The position numbers and the translations under genes were made by a program. 64,000 nt of DNA from Marinobacter sp. S0848L (lineage in GTDB: Bacteria > Pseudomonadota > Gammaproteobacteria > Pseudomonadales > Oleiphilaceae). Location of the stretch: the NCBI RefSeq assembly GCF_023016065.1, contig NZ_JALKAQ010000003.1:242838-306837 (forward strand), written 5' to 3'. This document shows positions 31,201 to 39,594 of this stretch, in pieces; the stretch's first letter is position 1; each line of letters starts with the position of its first letter. Under the pieces are notes generated by a model that had not been told where the DNA came from, made no database searches, and worked only from the letters and a program-made list of their open reading frames with translations.

Positions 31201-32026
31201 CGCCCGTCGCGGAGGCGCGGGGCAGGTGTCGGTTTACAGTGAAGATAGCGAAGATCAGGCGCGACAAGATCTGATTGCGGCTCGTGTTGCCAATCTGGGA
31301 GACCCGGCCGATGACCGGATGCTGTTACGGTGCCAGAAGATTATCCCGTTGCATTCGGAAACCCGAATGTCGGCCGCCCAGTATGAAATCCTGATCAGCA
31401 TGTACGACGACAGTGGCGAGTTGGTTACCGGCCGCGACCTTGTTCGCATGGCGGAACGCTATGACCGAATGCAGGCGGTGGACCGTTGGGTTGTGGGCCA
31501 TATGCTGGATTGGCTGCAGGAGAAAAAGCCCGATGCCCGAGACGTGGGCGGTATTTGTATTAACCTGTCAGGCCATTCGCTGAACGAGCAGGCTCTGCTG
31601 GAGTTTATTTACGAGAAACTCAGCCAGAAAGATGCCCCCATCGAACGCTTGTGGTTTGAGTTAACCGAAGCCTCGGCCATTCACGACGTGCAGGCCGTGG
31701 CCCGGTTTATCGGGGAAATGAAAGAGCTTGGGTGCCGCTTCTGTCTGGGTAACTTTGGCACTGGGCCGAATGCTTATGACTTCATGCGCTCACTGCCGAT
31801 CGACCTGATCAAAATCGACAGTGCCTTTACCCATCAGCTGGCGACCAACGCCACGGATCAGGCCATGGTCAAATCGATGGTCGATATGGCTCATTTTATG
31901 GGTAGGGAAGTCGTGGCGACACAGGTTGAAACTCGTGAGGTTCTGGATAAGCTGACGCAGTTGGGTGTGGACTATGCTCAGGGCTTTGTTATCGAAAAAC
32001 CTAAGCTGCTCAACAGTTTGATCTGA
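28286..32026 (+). CDS. PilZ-DUF1631 protein with degenerate GGDEF and EAL domains
   Basis: A 1246-residue cytosolic protein. Residues 1-115 are a PilZ domain (RRSSPRQPIKLAAQI near the start) that could bind cyclic-di-GMP. A long helical region (about 120-800) has the DUF1631 pattern, e.g. VDKDEFEDWLAVKVM. A GGDEF domain follows (about 825-980), with the active-site motif changed to DGTEF at 905-909. An EAL domain lies at about 1010-1240: EAL reads EIL and the usual DDFGTG reads GNFGTG, so metal-binding Asp residues are lost. Both catalytic domains therefore look inactive, and the protein is more likely a receptor or scaffold. Start chosen at ATG 28286 over an overlapping TTG. Confidence 0.88.
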   Translation: MDPRERRSSPRQPIKLAAQIDVGSGESLPCQIADFCAEGLYIRYSGQTSLKLGRVFERSEPKDVVVRFRGLDSNIHHELHVRPARRIERAMGVSFVRSNPEAIDALIRLCGSSDNQSRSSLQAPSDRVQFVLHQCARAITQFIEPLMDACFVNTVDALKAAAQKASSDQLANEYMDASGQIESRQRILWHHMARSLESPLKPEQKGAPGALLSVVDKDEFEDWLAVKVMVTRADTLYRGDLLELKLRLDHLGISNRTGHHNPLGPALVCEAFHHALVQLKVSRDVEKVCLKVFEQAVIRQLAPLYRELNNILVRHGVLPDLDLTKYLSEQAAERATPKTPEFTPTSKDEAEAPKPSPARPEDKVESKASGEFRGYARYAQNAFATVRNLLSSLKLSRSAEDVPASESFEPSARPLTSRELSQELQELQIQAADLNEPDVPLKERVVAKLKSSIENARLNEDSEDALDVVDRFFRSVTESPKLSRFAQDKMRQLQVPVLKVVMRDPGFFDDHASPVRSVMNRLAQIGVKGARPNPVVQRKVDELVQRIATDFDQDTVIFDEAVEELDTLIERQNLAYRRNVERVTAAAQGAQKVAESKAAVAAALEAKLGGRKVPKAVVSLLDGGWRDLLSLTWIRQGEEGQLWQDYLAVIDSLMAYAESPGNSSNLPELLRLIQDGLASISSNRTPSSQIRDELKQLMVRQPGESLDLVEMPRAKPDKPAQSDADEREMKSLQRWINRAHQLQVGDWFKDQSKSDDPHYIRLVWVAENFSRFVFVNHQGMRVVELDATSLARKMREGALILDSQYEKPLVDESIDRMVRNVYDQLSWVSTHDELTHLLNRREFERLLEQHLADHDGTCTLLHLDLKGFRLLSDVAGHKAADEALKQVADIVCKHAKEGMPVSRIDGTEFAMLAPDDMAAALAQSLVGAVESAEFRFDDKAYELSVNVGIVPTVAAVTSAERWLRTSEQVLSAARRGGAGQVSVYSEDSEDQARQDLIAARVANLGDPADDRMLLRCQKIIPLHSETRMSAAQYEILISMYDDSGELVTGRDLVRMAERYDRMQAVDRWVVGHMLDWLQEKKPDARDVGGICINLSGHSLNEQALLEFIYEKLSQKDAPIERLWFELTEASAIHDVQAVARFIGEMKELGCRFCLGNFGTGPNAYDFMRSLPIDLIKIDSAFTHQLATNATDQAMVKSMVDMAHFMGREVVATQVETREVLDKLTQLGVDYAQGFVIEKPKLLNSLI

Positions 32027-32047
32027 CCCTCAGGAATTTTTCTTTTT

Positions 32048-32914
32048 ATGTCTAAGCGCCACCCGATTATCGCGGTGACCGGCTCCTCCGGAGCGGGCAC
32101 CAGTACCACCGGTCAGATTTTTGCCCGTTTGTTCGCCCGAGAAGACATCAATGCCGCGATGGTCAGTGGTGACAGCTTTCACCGCTATACCCGTGAACAG
32201 ATGGCGCGGCTGGCCGCGAAAGGCCAGTTTGGTGAACGCAACCATTTCGCGCTTGCCGCCAACCACATCGACCGGCTTGAAGCCCTGATGTACGACTACA
32301 GCCACACGGGCAATGGTCGCTGCCGCCAGTATGTCCACGACGAAGACATTAACCTGATTGCCGCCGGCCATAAGCCGGGCACCTTCACGCCGTGGAGCTC
32401 TTTGCCCGCGGATACCGACTTACTGTTTTACGAAGGTTTGCACGGTGGAGTGGTCAGTGAAAACTTCAACCTGGTGCAGTATGTGGATTTGTTGATCGGT
32501 GTTGTGCCGATCGTGAACCTGGAATGGATTCAGAAGATCAATCGGGATACCAACAAGCGGGGTTACAGTCAGGAAGCGGTTGTGGAAACCATCATTAACC
32601 GCATGGACGACTACGTGAAAGACATAGTGCCGCAGTTCTCCCACACCCATATCAACTTTCAGCGTGTGCCGCTGGTGGATACATCCAACCCGTTTATCGC
32701 CCGGGAAGTGCCGAGCGAAGATGAAAGCATGATCGTGATCCACTTTCGTGAAGTGGCGGATGTGGATTTCAGCTGGTTGCTGCAGGCGATTCCCCAAAGC
32801 CGCTTGTCCCGGCACGACACGCTGGTGGTTCCCGGCCCGAAAATGCCGTTGGCGATGGACTTGATTGTGCGCCCCATGGTGCAGAGGCTGATGGCAGGCA
32901 AGGCGTTTGCCTGA
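32048..32914 (+). CDS. Phosphoribulokinase-like kinase
   Basis: 288 residues with a P-loop GSSGAGTST near the N-terminus, then GDSFHRYTREQM and the phosphoribulokinase-type sequence FYEGLHGGVV, VQYVDLLIGVVPIVNLEWIQ and RDTNKRGYS. These match the bacterial type I phosphoribulokinase family, which phosphorylates ribulose 5-phosphate. No RuBisCO or other Calvin-cycle gene is in the window, and similar stand-alone genes occur beside crp in heterotrophs, so the physiological role is uncertain. It starts 21 bases after the GGDEF-EAL gene and may share its transcript. Confidence 0.85.
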   Translation: MSKRHPIIAVTGSSGAGTSTTGQIFARLFAREDINAAMVSGDSFHRYTREQMARLAAKGQFGERNHFALAANHIDRLEALMYDYSHTGNGRCRQYVHDEDINLIAAGHKPGTFTPWSSLPADTDLLFYEGLHGGVVSENFNLVQYVDLLIGVVPIVNLEWIQKINRDTNKRGYSQEAVVETIINRMDDYVKDIVPQFSHTHINFQRVPLVDTSNPFIAREVPSEDESMIVIHFREVADVDFSWLLQAIPQSRLSRHDTLVVPGPKMPLAMDLIVRPMVQRLMAGKAFA

Positions 32915-32940
32915 GAGGCAGCTGAGCATAGCTGCCTCTC
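32913..32940. terminator. Hairpin at the convergent ends of the kinase gene and speD
   Basis: GAGAGGCAGCT pairs perfectly with AGCTGCCTCTC across a 6-base loop. The left arm overlaps the kinase stop codon and speD ends eight bases after the right arm. There is no T-tract on either side, so it may act as a 3'-end stabiliser or a weak terminator for both convergent genes. Confidence 0.55.
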
Positions 32941-32947
32941 GAGGCGA

Positions 32948-33739
32948 TTATTCCACGTTGCGGGAATAGAAAATTTCCAGCATCTCCCGGCGTAGCCGGT
33001 CTTCAATGGATTTGGCCTCGGCGGGGTCCAGCTCTTCTGCGTTGGTGCCAAACACGTAGTTATCCAGATTGAACTCTTTCAACATCATCTTCGTGTGGAA
33101 CAGGTTCTCCTGATACACGTTCACGTCGATCATCTGATAGGCGTTCTGAGTGTCTTCGGTAAGGTAATTCTGAATCGAATTGATGTCGTGGTCGATGTAA
33201 TGCTTGGTGCCATCAATGTCACGGGTAAAGCCCCGTACCCGGTAATCCACCGTCACCACGTCGGAATCGAAACTGTGAATCAGGTAGTTCAACACCTTCA
33301 GGGGTGAAATCAGGCCACAGGTGGACACGTCGATATCCGCCCGGAAGGTGCTCACGCCGTCGTGTGGGTGGCTTTCCGGATAGGTGTGCACCGTTACGTG
33401 GCTTTTGTCGAGGTGCGCCACGATCGTGTCTGGCAAGGGCCCCGGCGATTCGTCGTAGTTTTCTTCGCAGTCTTCTACGTCGTGCTCGGCAATCAACATG
33501 GTAACCGACGCACCGTGAGGTTCGTAATCCTGACGGGCGATGTTGAGAATGTTCGCGCCAATGATTTTTACAACGTCAGACAGAATCTGTGTCAGGCGCT
33601 CGGCGTTATACATCTCGTCGATGTAATCAATGTACGCTTCACGCTGCTCGTTGGTCTGCGCGTAACAGATGTCGTAGATGTTGAAGCTCAGGGATTTGGT
33701 CAGATTGTTAAAACCGTGCAGCTGGAGTTTTGGTTCCAT
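32948..33739 (-). CDS. speD: S-adenosylmethionine decarboxylase proenzyme
   Basis: Makes decarboxylated S-adenosylmethionine, the aminopropyl donor for spermidine. The 263 residues match the long E. coli-type proenzyme. In [16 protein letters not shown], cleavage between Lys112 and Ser113 would generate the pyruvoyl cofactor from the serine. [14 protein letters not shown] and [15 protein letters not shown] are also conserved. The spermidine synthase gene speE is not adjacent. It is followed downstream by the convergent kinase gene and lies next to the OsmC gene upstream (35-base gap), both minus strand. Confidence 0.95.
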   Translation of the reverse strand: MEPKLQLHGFNNLTKSLSFNIYDICYAQTNEQREAYIDYIDEMYNAERLTQILSDVVKIIGANILNIARQDYEPHGASVTMLIAEHDVEDCEENYDESPGPLPDTIVAHLDKSHVTVHTYPESHPHDGVSTFRADIDVSTCGLISPLKVLNYLIHSFDSDVVTVDYRVRGFTRDIDGTKHYIDHDINSIQNYLTEDTQNAYQMIDVNVYQENLFHTKMMLKEFNLDNYVFGTNAEELDPAEAKSIEDRLRREMLEIFYSRNVE

Positions 33740-33774
33740 GCTCAGCCCTTTGATAATAGGAAATGAAAAGTGAA

Positions 33775-34197
33775 TTATTCGGCTTCTCGGATTTCGAAGC
33801 TATGACTAATCTCGACACCCGCTGAGCCTAGCATGATCGACGCCGAGCAATACTTGTCGGCAGACAGGCTCACAGCGCGTTCAACCTGCTTTTCTTTCAG
33901 GTTGCGACCAGTCACCACGAAATGCAGATGAATCTTCGTGAACACAGCCGGTACCGCATCGGCGCGCTCGGCTTCCAGTTCGGCGTGGCAGGCTGTTACG
34001 TCTTGCCGGCTTTTTTGCAGAATAGACATCACATCAAAGGAAGAACAACCGCCAACACCCATGAGCAACATTTCCATCGGGCGCGGCCCCAGGTTCTGCC
34101 CGCCGTGGTCGGGTGGCCCGTCCATCTGCACGCTGTGGCCAGTGCCGCTGGTGGCTTTGAAACTGACATCGCCGGTCCAGTCTACGGTTGCTTTCAT
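33775..34197 (-). CDS. OsmC/Ohr family protein
   Basis: A 140-residue cytosolic protein. [26 protein letters not shown] holds the redox cysteine typical of OsmC-like peroxidases; a second typical cysteine lies in [12 protein letters not shown]. This is the YhfA-like branch, often found next to crp, which fits the divergent crp gene here. Peroxidase activity is plausible but not proven for this branch. The gene precedes speD on the same strand. Confidence 0.87.
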   Translation of the reverse strand: MKATVDWTGDVSFKATSGTGHSVQMDGPPDHGGQNLGPRPMEMLLMGVGGCSSFDVMSILQKSRQDVTACHAELEAERADAVPAVFTKIHLHFVVTGRNLKEKQVERAVSLSADKYCSASIMLGSAGVEISHSFEIREAE

Positions 34198-34404
34198 TGA
34201 GGGTTCTCCATTGTTCGATCAGTGATGAGAACGGATGCTAGCACAGACTTTCGGAAACCCGTGCTTTTGCATTCGAGTTGCCCCGGGCCAGCCATCTTGT
34301 TATAAGTTGCGTGGCTAGTCAGAAAAACCCGTAACCTGCAGGGAAAAGCGGGGATATAACAAAGTTCAGGATCGGCATTACGCTGAGGAGGCACGTCTCG
34401 CATT

Positions 34405-35046
34405 ATGGCTACTATCATCAAGCCGGTTGAGCAAAAAACTAAACATCTGGATTACTTTCTTTCCCAATGCCATCGCCGGCGTTATCCAGCCAAAAGTACC
34501 ATCATTTATGCGGGCGATAAAAGTGACTCTCTCTTTTACATCGTTAAAGGGTCGGTAACCGTCATTATCGAAGACGACGATGGCCGCGAGATGATTATGG
34601 CCTACCTGAACACCGGTGACTTCTTCGGTGAGATGGGGCTGTTCGATAACATGGATTCGCGCAGTGCCTGGGTCAAAGCCAAAACCGAATGCGAAGTGGC
34701 GGAAATCAGCTACACCAAATTCCGTGAAATTGCCCAGCAAGATCCTCGGGTTCTTTATTTCATTGGCGAACAGATGGCTTCTCGTTTGCGCCAGACCACC
34801 CGCAAAGTAGGCGACCTGGCGTTTCTGGACGTGACCGGCCGGGTTGCGCGCACGTTGCTCGATTTGTGCAAAGAGCCCGATGCCATGACCCACCCGGATG
34901 GCATGCAGATCAAGATCACTCGTCAGGAAATCGGCCGCATTGTCGGTTGCTCCCGCGAGATGGTGGGCCGGGTACTGAAAACCTTGGAAGAGCAGGGGCT
35001 GGTTCAGGTGAAAGGGAAAACCATGGTGGTCTACGGCACTCGCTAA
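34405..35046 (+). CDS. crp: cAMP-binding transcriptional regulator, CRP/Vfr type
   Basis: A global regulator of 213 residues that binds cAMP and then DNA. The cyclic-nucleotide domain includes [19 protein letters not shown], with the phosphate-binding Arg-Ser pair. The helix-turn-helix is [20 protein letters not shown], where the Arg-Glu recognition helix matches E. coli CRP and Pseudomonas Vfr. It is monocistronic, divergent from the OsmC gene, and ends at a strong terminator. The symbol vfr would be equally apt. Confidence 0.95.
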   Translation: MATIIKPVEQKTKHLDYFLSQCHRRRYPAKSTIIYAGDKSDSLFYIVKGSVTVIIEDDDGREMIMAYLNTGDFFGEMGLFDNMDSRSAWVKAKTECEVAEISYTKFREIAQQDPRVLYFIGEQMASRLRQTTRKVGDLAFLDVTGRVARTLLDLCKEPDAMTHPDGMQIKITRQEIGRIVGCSREMVGRVLKTLEEQGLVQVKGKTMVVYGTR

Positions 35047-35067
35047 CAGGCACCCTCAGAGCGTAAA

Positions 35068-35094
35068 AAACCGCTGCCTGGCAGCGGTTTTTTT
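35068..35094. terminator. Bidirectional terminator between crp and modC
   Basis: AAACCGCTGC-CTG-GCAGCGGTTT is a perfect 10-bp stem with an A-tract before and a T-tract after, placed between the convergent crp and modC genes. Confidence 0.92.
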
Positions 35095-35101
35095 GTGAAC
35101 G

Positions 35102-36184
35102 CTAGTCAGCCAAAGCGACCGACTTGATCTGCAGCCACACGGGCAGCCCGGGAGAAAGCTGAAGCTGGTGTACCGAGCGGGAGGTCAAACGCGCTAAAAA
35201 CGGAGTGTCCCCAACCAGCAGACGAACCAGACTGGTGCCCGGCATGACCTCTCTGGCGATGTGGTCAACCGTTGCCGGCAGCAGGTTCTGAATACTTTGG
35301 TTCCGCTGTTCCTGCAAAGCAATACTGACGTCCCGAGCTAACACCTGAACACGCACCGACATGCCAGCGTGGAGATGTTCGTGATGACGCAGCCACAGCT
35401 CACCGCCATCGAACGCTACTCGGCACAGTTGCCAACGGTCATCCACTTCCGCCACTTCACCATTGAGGATTACGCCAGCGTCTTCTTCCAGCCGGAATGG
35501 ATGGTCTGTTCGCGCCAAGGTTTCCTGAAGCGGCCCTTGGGCCACCACACGTCCGTGTTCCATCATCACAATATGATCGGCCAGTCTCGCCACCTCAGCG
35601 GTGGAATGGGACACATAAAGCACCGGAATTTCGAGCGTGTCTCGCATGCGCTCAAGATATGGCAAGATGTCCAGTTTGCTTTGCTGGTCCAGCGCCGACA
35701 GCGGCTCGTCCATGAGCAGCAGGCGAGGGCTGGTCAGCAGGGCTCGCCCGATAGCCACACGCTGGCGCTCACCCCCGGAAAGCCCTGCTGGCATGCGCTT
35801 CAGCAGCGGCGACAGGCCGAGCCAGTCATAGACTTGTTCCGGGCTGATCTTGCGCTGTTCGGCCGGCACCCGGCGGTAGCCGTACAGCAGGTTTTTGCGA
35901 ACCGACAAATGTGGAAACAGACTGGTGTCCTGAAATACATAGGCCAAAGGCCGCCGATGCACCGGCCAGCTGTTGTGGGCGGTTTGCCAGGGTTCACCCA
36001 ATACCGACAGCTGCCCTTTGGTGGGCTGTAAACCCGCAATGCATCGCAACAGCGTGGTTTTGCCGCAGCCGGAGTGGCCAAAGATGGCGGTAATGCCCGA
36101 GCCGGGCAGATTGAGATCAACATCCAGGGCAAACTTGTCGAAGTGGCACTGAAACCGGGCCTGAATGCGGTCCGAATGGCTCAT
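35102..36184 (-). CDS. modC: Molybdate ABC transporter, ATP-binding protein
   Basis: 360 residues. GHSGCGKTT (36-44) is Walker [16 protein letters not shown] the signature, and [13 protein letters not shown]alker B. The C-terminal part (about 290-355) is a molybdate-binding Mop domain ([20 protein letters not shown] and similar), which distinguishes ModC from sulfate and polyamine ATPases. Its ATG overlaps the modB stop as ATGA. It is the last gene of the mod set and ends at the crp-side terminator. Confidence 0.95.
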   Translation of the reverse strand: MSHSDRIQARFQCHFDKFALDVDLNLPGSGITAIFGHSGCGKTTLLRCIAGLQPTKGQLSVLGEPWQTAHNSWPVHRRPLAYVFQDTSLFPHLSVRKNLLYGYRRVPAEQRKISPEQVYDWLGLSPLLKRMPAGLSGGERQRVAIGRALLTSPRLLLMDEPLSALDQQSKLDILPYLERMRDTLEIPVLYVSHSTAEVARLADHIVMMEHGRVVAQGPLQETLARTDHPFRLEEDAGVILNGEVAEVDDRWQLCRVAFDGGELWLRHHEHLHAGMSVRVQVLARDVSIALQEQRNQSIQNLLPATVDHIAREVMPGTSLVRLLVGDTPFLARLTSRSVHQLQLSPGLPVWLQIKSVALAD

Positions 36185-36858
36185 CGAACCACTCCCGGCT
36201 GAAAGCGCCCGTTCAGGCTGTACAGGGTGACGAGCACGACAAACGAAAATGCCAGCATGCCTGCAGAGAGCCAGTGTGCCTGCGTGTATTCCAGTGCCTC
36301 CACATGGTCGAAGATGGCCACCGATAACACTTTGGTTTCACCGGGAATGCTGCCACCGATCATCAGAATAACGCCGAATTCGCCAATGGTGTGGGCGAAA
36401 CTCAGCACCGCAGCGGTCAGAAAGCCCGGCCGTGCTAACGGGATTGCGATGGACACAAAGCGATCCCAGGCCGAGGCGCGCAGCGTGGCGGCCGCTTCCA
36501 GCAGGTTCTCGTTCAAAGCCAGAAAGGCATTTTGTAAGGGTTGCACGGTAAAGGGTAGGGAGTAGATCACCGACGCCACCACCAAGCCTTCAAAGGTAAA
36601 CGGCAACAGCCCCAAACCAAGGCTTTCGGTTAATTGGCCTATGGCCCCGTCCGGGCCCATCACAATCAGCAAATAAAAACCCAGTACGGTTGGCGGTAAC
36701 ACCAGCGGCAGCGCCACAATCGCGGCAACCGGTTGGCGAAGCCAGTGTTGCGTTCGAGCCAGCCACCACGCGATGGGCGTGCCGATCAACAGCAGCAACA
36801 CCGTGGTGATGCCCGCCAGTTTTAATGTCAGCCAAACGGCCTGCCATTCCGGGCTCAT
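36181..36858 (-). CDS. modB: Molybdate ABC transporter, permease
   Basis: A 225-residue inner-membrane permease with about five hydrophobic segments. The [25 protein letters not shown] loop is the ABC EAA motif that contacts Mod[16 protein letters not shown] is typical of ModB. It forms the pore for molybdate delivered by ModA. It overlaps modC by four bases and starts 15 bases after modA. Confidence 0.95.
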   Translation of the reverse strand: MSPEWQAVWLTLKLAGITTVLLLLIGTPIAWWLARTQHWLRQPVAAIVALPLVLPPTVLGFYLLIVMGPDGAIGQLTESLGLGLLPFTFEGLVVASVIYSLPFTVQPLQNAFLALNENLLEAAATLRASAWDRFVSIAIPLARPGFLTAAVLSFAHTIGEFGVILMIGGSIPGETKVLSVAIFDHVEALEYTQAHWLSAGMLAFSFVVLVTLYSLNGRFQPGVVR

Positions 36859-36873
36859 GAAATCTCCGCCGGT

Positions 36874-37638
36874 TCAGTGAGTGGACTGTCGCGGAATATC
36901 GTACCCGTCTTCACGGATGATCGCCTGTGCTTTTGCGCCATTCAAAAATGCCATCCAGTCATGGGCCGCAGCGTTTCGGTGGCCCCGGTTAAGCAAAACC
37001 GCATGCTGGCTGATCGGCTTGTGCAGGGTTTTTGGCACCTGCCAGGCAGAGCCTTCCTCGTCGTTGTATGCGCGTACCTGGGCTTGCGCCACGAAGCCGG
37101 CGCGGGCATTGCCGGTGGCGATAAACTGAAAGGTTTGCGCGATGGAGTCGCCGCTGACCAGCTTCGGCGAGAGAGCGCCGGCGAGCCCGAGATTCTCCAG
37201 AACCTCGATCGCAGCAATGCCGTAGGGCGCTGTTTTGGGGTTGCCGATTGCCAGACGCTGAGGCTGGCTGTTCAGATATTCACGGCCGTCCCGGAACAGA
37301 TTCGGGTCGCGGCTCCAAAGCACCAGCCGGCCCTCGGCATAGGGAATCTGCGAACCGGCCACTGCTAGGCCTTGGTCGGCCAGCAGTCGAGGGCGTTCGG
37401 CATCGGCTGCCATGAATGCATCGTAGGGTGCACCGTGCCGGATTTGCGCGTACAGCTTGCCTGTTGAGCCAAAGCTGGCGCGCACCTGATGCCCGGTTTC
37501 GTGCTCGAAAAGTGCGATCAGTTTCGCCATGGTGGCGGTAAAGTTAGCGGCCACGGCTACCGTGGCTTGTTCGGCCCGGGTTTGCCCGGTGGCCAACAAC
37601 AGGCAGGCGGTGATCAGGCCGACAAAGGCTCGGCGCAT
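36874..37638 (-). CDS. modA: Molybdate ABC transporter, substrate-binding protein
   Basis: A periplasmic protein of about 254 residues with a signal peptide (MRRAFVGLITACLLLATG, cleavage near TRA). VAVAANFTATMAKLIALFE and the FGSTGKLYAQI loop supply the serine/threonine oxyanion contacts of ModA proteins. The ATG at 37638 lies inside the 3' end of the upstream hydrolase gene, so the two overlap by 25 bases. An in-frame start further upstream would lengthen the N-terminus ahead of the signal peptide and is less likely. Molybdate would serve molybdopterin enzymes. Confidence 0.92.
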   Translation of the reverse strand: MRRAFVGLITACLLLATGQTRAEQATVAVAANFTATMAKLIALFEHETGHQVRASFGSTGKLYAQIRHGAPYDAFMAADAERPRLLADQGLAVAGSQIPYAEGRLVLWSRDPNLFRDGREYLNSQPQRLAIGNPKTAPYGIAAIEVLENLGLAGALSPKLVSGDSIAQTFQFIATGNARAGFVAQAQVRAYNDEEGSAWQVPKTLHKPISQHAVLLNRGHRNAAAHDWMAFLNGAKAQAIIREDGYDIPRQSTH

Positions 37639-38546
37639 GCGCTTTGAGCGGTAGGAATACACTGCAGCAGGTGTTGCCATACATCCTCGGCGTTGAGTTC
37701 GTTCAGCATCTCGTGGCGGCCGCCGTCAAAAAGCCGGAAGGTCACTTTCTGAATGCCGGCTTCGCGAATTGCTTGAAAATGCTGGCGGATACCTTTGCCC
37801 ATTTCACCCACGGGGTCTTCGCTGCCGGAAAAAAGATGCACCGGTAAATCTTTGCGCCATCGCATCGGATTGATGGTGAGCATGCCGCCGAGGAAATCAT
37901 GCCACAGTCCGGTGCTGCATTCGAATCCGCATAATGGGTCGGCCAGGTATTGATCCACTTGCCGCTCATCCCGGCTGAGCCAGTCGCATTCGGTGCGGTT
38001 AGGCCGGAACATGCGGTTGAACTTGCCAAAGGTCAGCTTGGCAATCAGTTTGCTCTGGTGGCGTTTGCCACAAACCCGCTTGATCAGCCCGATGAGCGAG
38101 CGCGAAGGAAGCAATTCTGCTTTGTTGATGCGGTTGGATGCACTCAGTATCAGCGCATCGAGGGCGGCCCCATGCTGCTGTGCATAACTCTGGGCAATAA
38201 ACGAGCCCATGCTGTGGCCCAGCAAGCTCAGCGGCAGCTCAGGAAAGGTAGCTCGGGCATGAGCCACCACCAGCTCCAGATCACCGACCACCTTGGCCCA
38301 ACCCTGAGAGTCGGCATAGTGGCCCAGATCATCCGGCTCGCAATCGGGGCCGTGGCCCCGGTGATGGTAGCTGATCACGGCAATCTGATGTTGCCCCAGC
38401 CACCGCACAAGCTCGCCATAGCGGTTGCCGTGCTCGGCCATGCCATGGCTGATGATCAGGCAGGCGCGGGGCACTTCAGGCTGGAACAGCGTGCCGGTAA
38501 TTTGGTGGCCGTCAGCGGCGGTCAGGTTCAGAGGGTGCTGGTTCAT
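37614..38546 (-). CDS. Alpha/beta hydrolase, lysophospholipase/monoacylglycerol lipase-like
   Basis: 310 residues with the serine-hydrolase fold. ISHGMAEHGNRYGELV is the oxyanion-hole region, LGHSMGSF the nucleophile elbow (Ser in GHSMG), and GRHEMLNE near the C-terminus the likely catalytic His. It resembles PldB/YqiA-type lysophospholipases and monoglyceride lipases. No signal peptide is seen. It overlaps the upstream sterol desaturase-family gene by 35 bases and the downstream modA by 25, so it is probably part of one transcript with both. Confidence 0.88.
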   Translation of the reverse strand: MNQHPLNLTAADGHQITGTLFQPEVPRACLIISHGMAEHGNRYGELVRWLGQHQIAVISYHHRGHGPDCEPDDLGHYADSQGWAKVVGDLELVVAHARATFPELPLSLLGHSMGSFIAQSYAQQHGAALDALILSASNRINKAELLPSRSLIGLIKRVCGKRHQSKLIAKLTFGKFNRMFRPNRTECDWLSRDERQVDQYLADPLCGFECSTGLWHDFLGGMLTINPMRWRKDLPVHLFSGSEDPVGEMGKGIRQHFQAIREAGIQKVTFRLFDGGRHEMLNELNAEDVWQHLLQCIPTAQSACAEPLSA

Positions 38547-39498
38547 AAACGTTAGCCGGTTCCTGTGTAACCGGGCGTTGCCACTCCGGCGGTTTCCACA
38601 AATGTTTTAAACGAGAGCTTAGACTGCCGGGTTTACCCATGTCGCGGAACATATCCACATATTCGTGGGTCCACAGTACCAGCAGATTGTTCGAATGTAC
38701 TTGGCGGGGAATGCCGTAAGTCGGTGGCAGATCGTCAGTTTCCGGCACGAAACTGTTAAACAGACGATCCCAGATGATCAACACCCCGCCGTAGTTGCGA
38801 TCGATGTACCGTTTGTTGCGCCCGTGGTGGGCACGATGATGGCTCGGAGTATTAAACACAAATTCCACGGCTGCCGGCAGGCGATGGATCAGCGTGGTGT
38901 GAATGAAGAACTGATACACCAGCGACAGCGCGTAGGCCACGCCAATCCATACCGGATTGAAGCCCAGCAACGCCATGGGCAAATAGAACGCCCAGTTGCC
39001 GTTGAAAATGTTGGTTGCACTCTGGCGCATGGCGGTGGAAAAGTTCAGGCGCTCGGAAGAATGGTGTACCACATGAGCGGCCCAGAACCAGCGAATTCGA
39101 TGGCTGGAGCGGTGCATCCAGTAATAGCAGAAATCCACACCGATGAAGGTCAGTATCGCCGTAAAGGCATTCAGCTCGATGTCGAACAGACGGTAGTGGT
39201 AACACAGTGCATACACCGGAAAGGCAATAATCCCGGCAAACAGCAGCTCGGTGGTTTGATAGCCCGCGCCTAACATGAAGTTGCGGATCGCCTCAGGCAC
39301 GTCCATCAGCTTCGGATCGTGGCGGATTTTCAGGTATTCCCAAACCGCCACGGCAATAAAGACCGGTGTGGCGACAACGAAAATCAGCTGCCGCTCATCC
39401 AATGCCAACCAAGGGGCCAGCGTCTCCCAAAGTGCAAGCAGGCCGCTGTTTTCAAGCACCGAGTGCATCATATCGATCAGAGCCATGACAAAACCCAT
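38512..39498 (-). CDS. Fatty acid hydroxylase/sterol desaturase family membrane protein
   Basis: A 328-residue integral membrane di-iron enzyme. Three histidine clusters are present: HRSSH, HVVHHSSE and TPSHHRAHH, which would bind the non-haem di-iron centre. Several membrane segments surround them. The family hydroxylates or desaturates lipid substrates; sterols are unlikely in this organism, so a fatty acyl, carotenoid or alkyl-ether type substrate is more probable. The start could also be the ATG at 39486. Its 3' end overlaps the lipase-like hydrolase, which suggests a shared lipid pathway. Confidence 0.88.
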   Translation of the reverse strand: MGFVMALIDMMHSVLENSGLLALWETLAPWLALDERQLIFVVATPVFIAVAVWEYLKIRHDPKLMDVPEAIRNFMLGAGYQTTELLFAGIIAFPVYALCYHYRLFDIELNAFTAILTFIGVDFCYYWMHRSSHRIRWFWAAHVVHHSSERLNFSTAMRQSATNIFNGNWAFYLPMALLGFNPVWIGVAYALSLVYQFFIHTTLIHRLPAAVEFVFNTPSHHRAHHGRNKRYIDRNYGGVLIIWDRLFNSFVPETDDLPPTYGIPRQVHSNNLLVLWTHEYVDMFRDMGKPGSLSSRLKHLWKPPEWQRPVTQEPANVYEPAPSEPDRR

Positions 39499-39594
39499 GT
39501 TGGTTATTATTCAGGCTATATCATGGCACGTGCGCGGTTTTCTCCAATGTCCTATCGCGTCATTGTGAGTGGCGTTTTGCGACAGTGCTTTGTG

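Noticed and set aside
32048..32914. Evidence of CO2 fixation (Calvin cycle)
   Set aside because: A lone phosphoribulokinase homologue is not enough; no other cycle gene is in the window.
36859..36873. Molybdenum-cofactor riboswitch or ModE site before the mod genes
   Set aside because: The gap to modB is 15 bases and modA lies inside the upstream gene; there is no leader long enough to hold a riboswitch.
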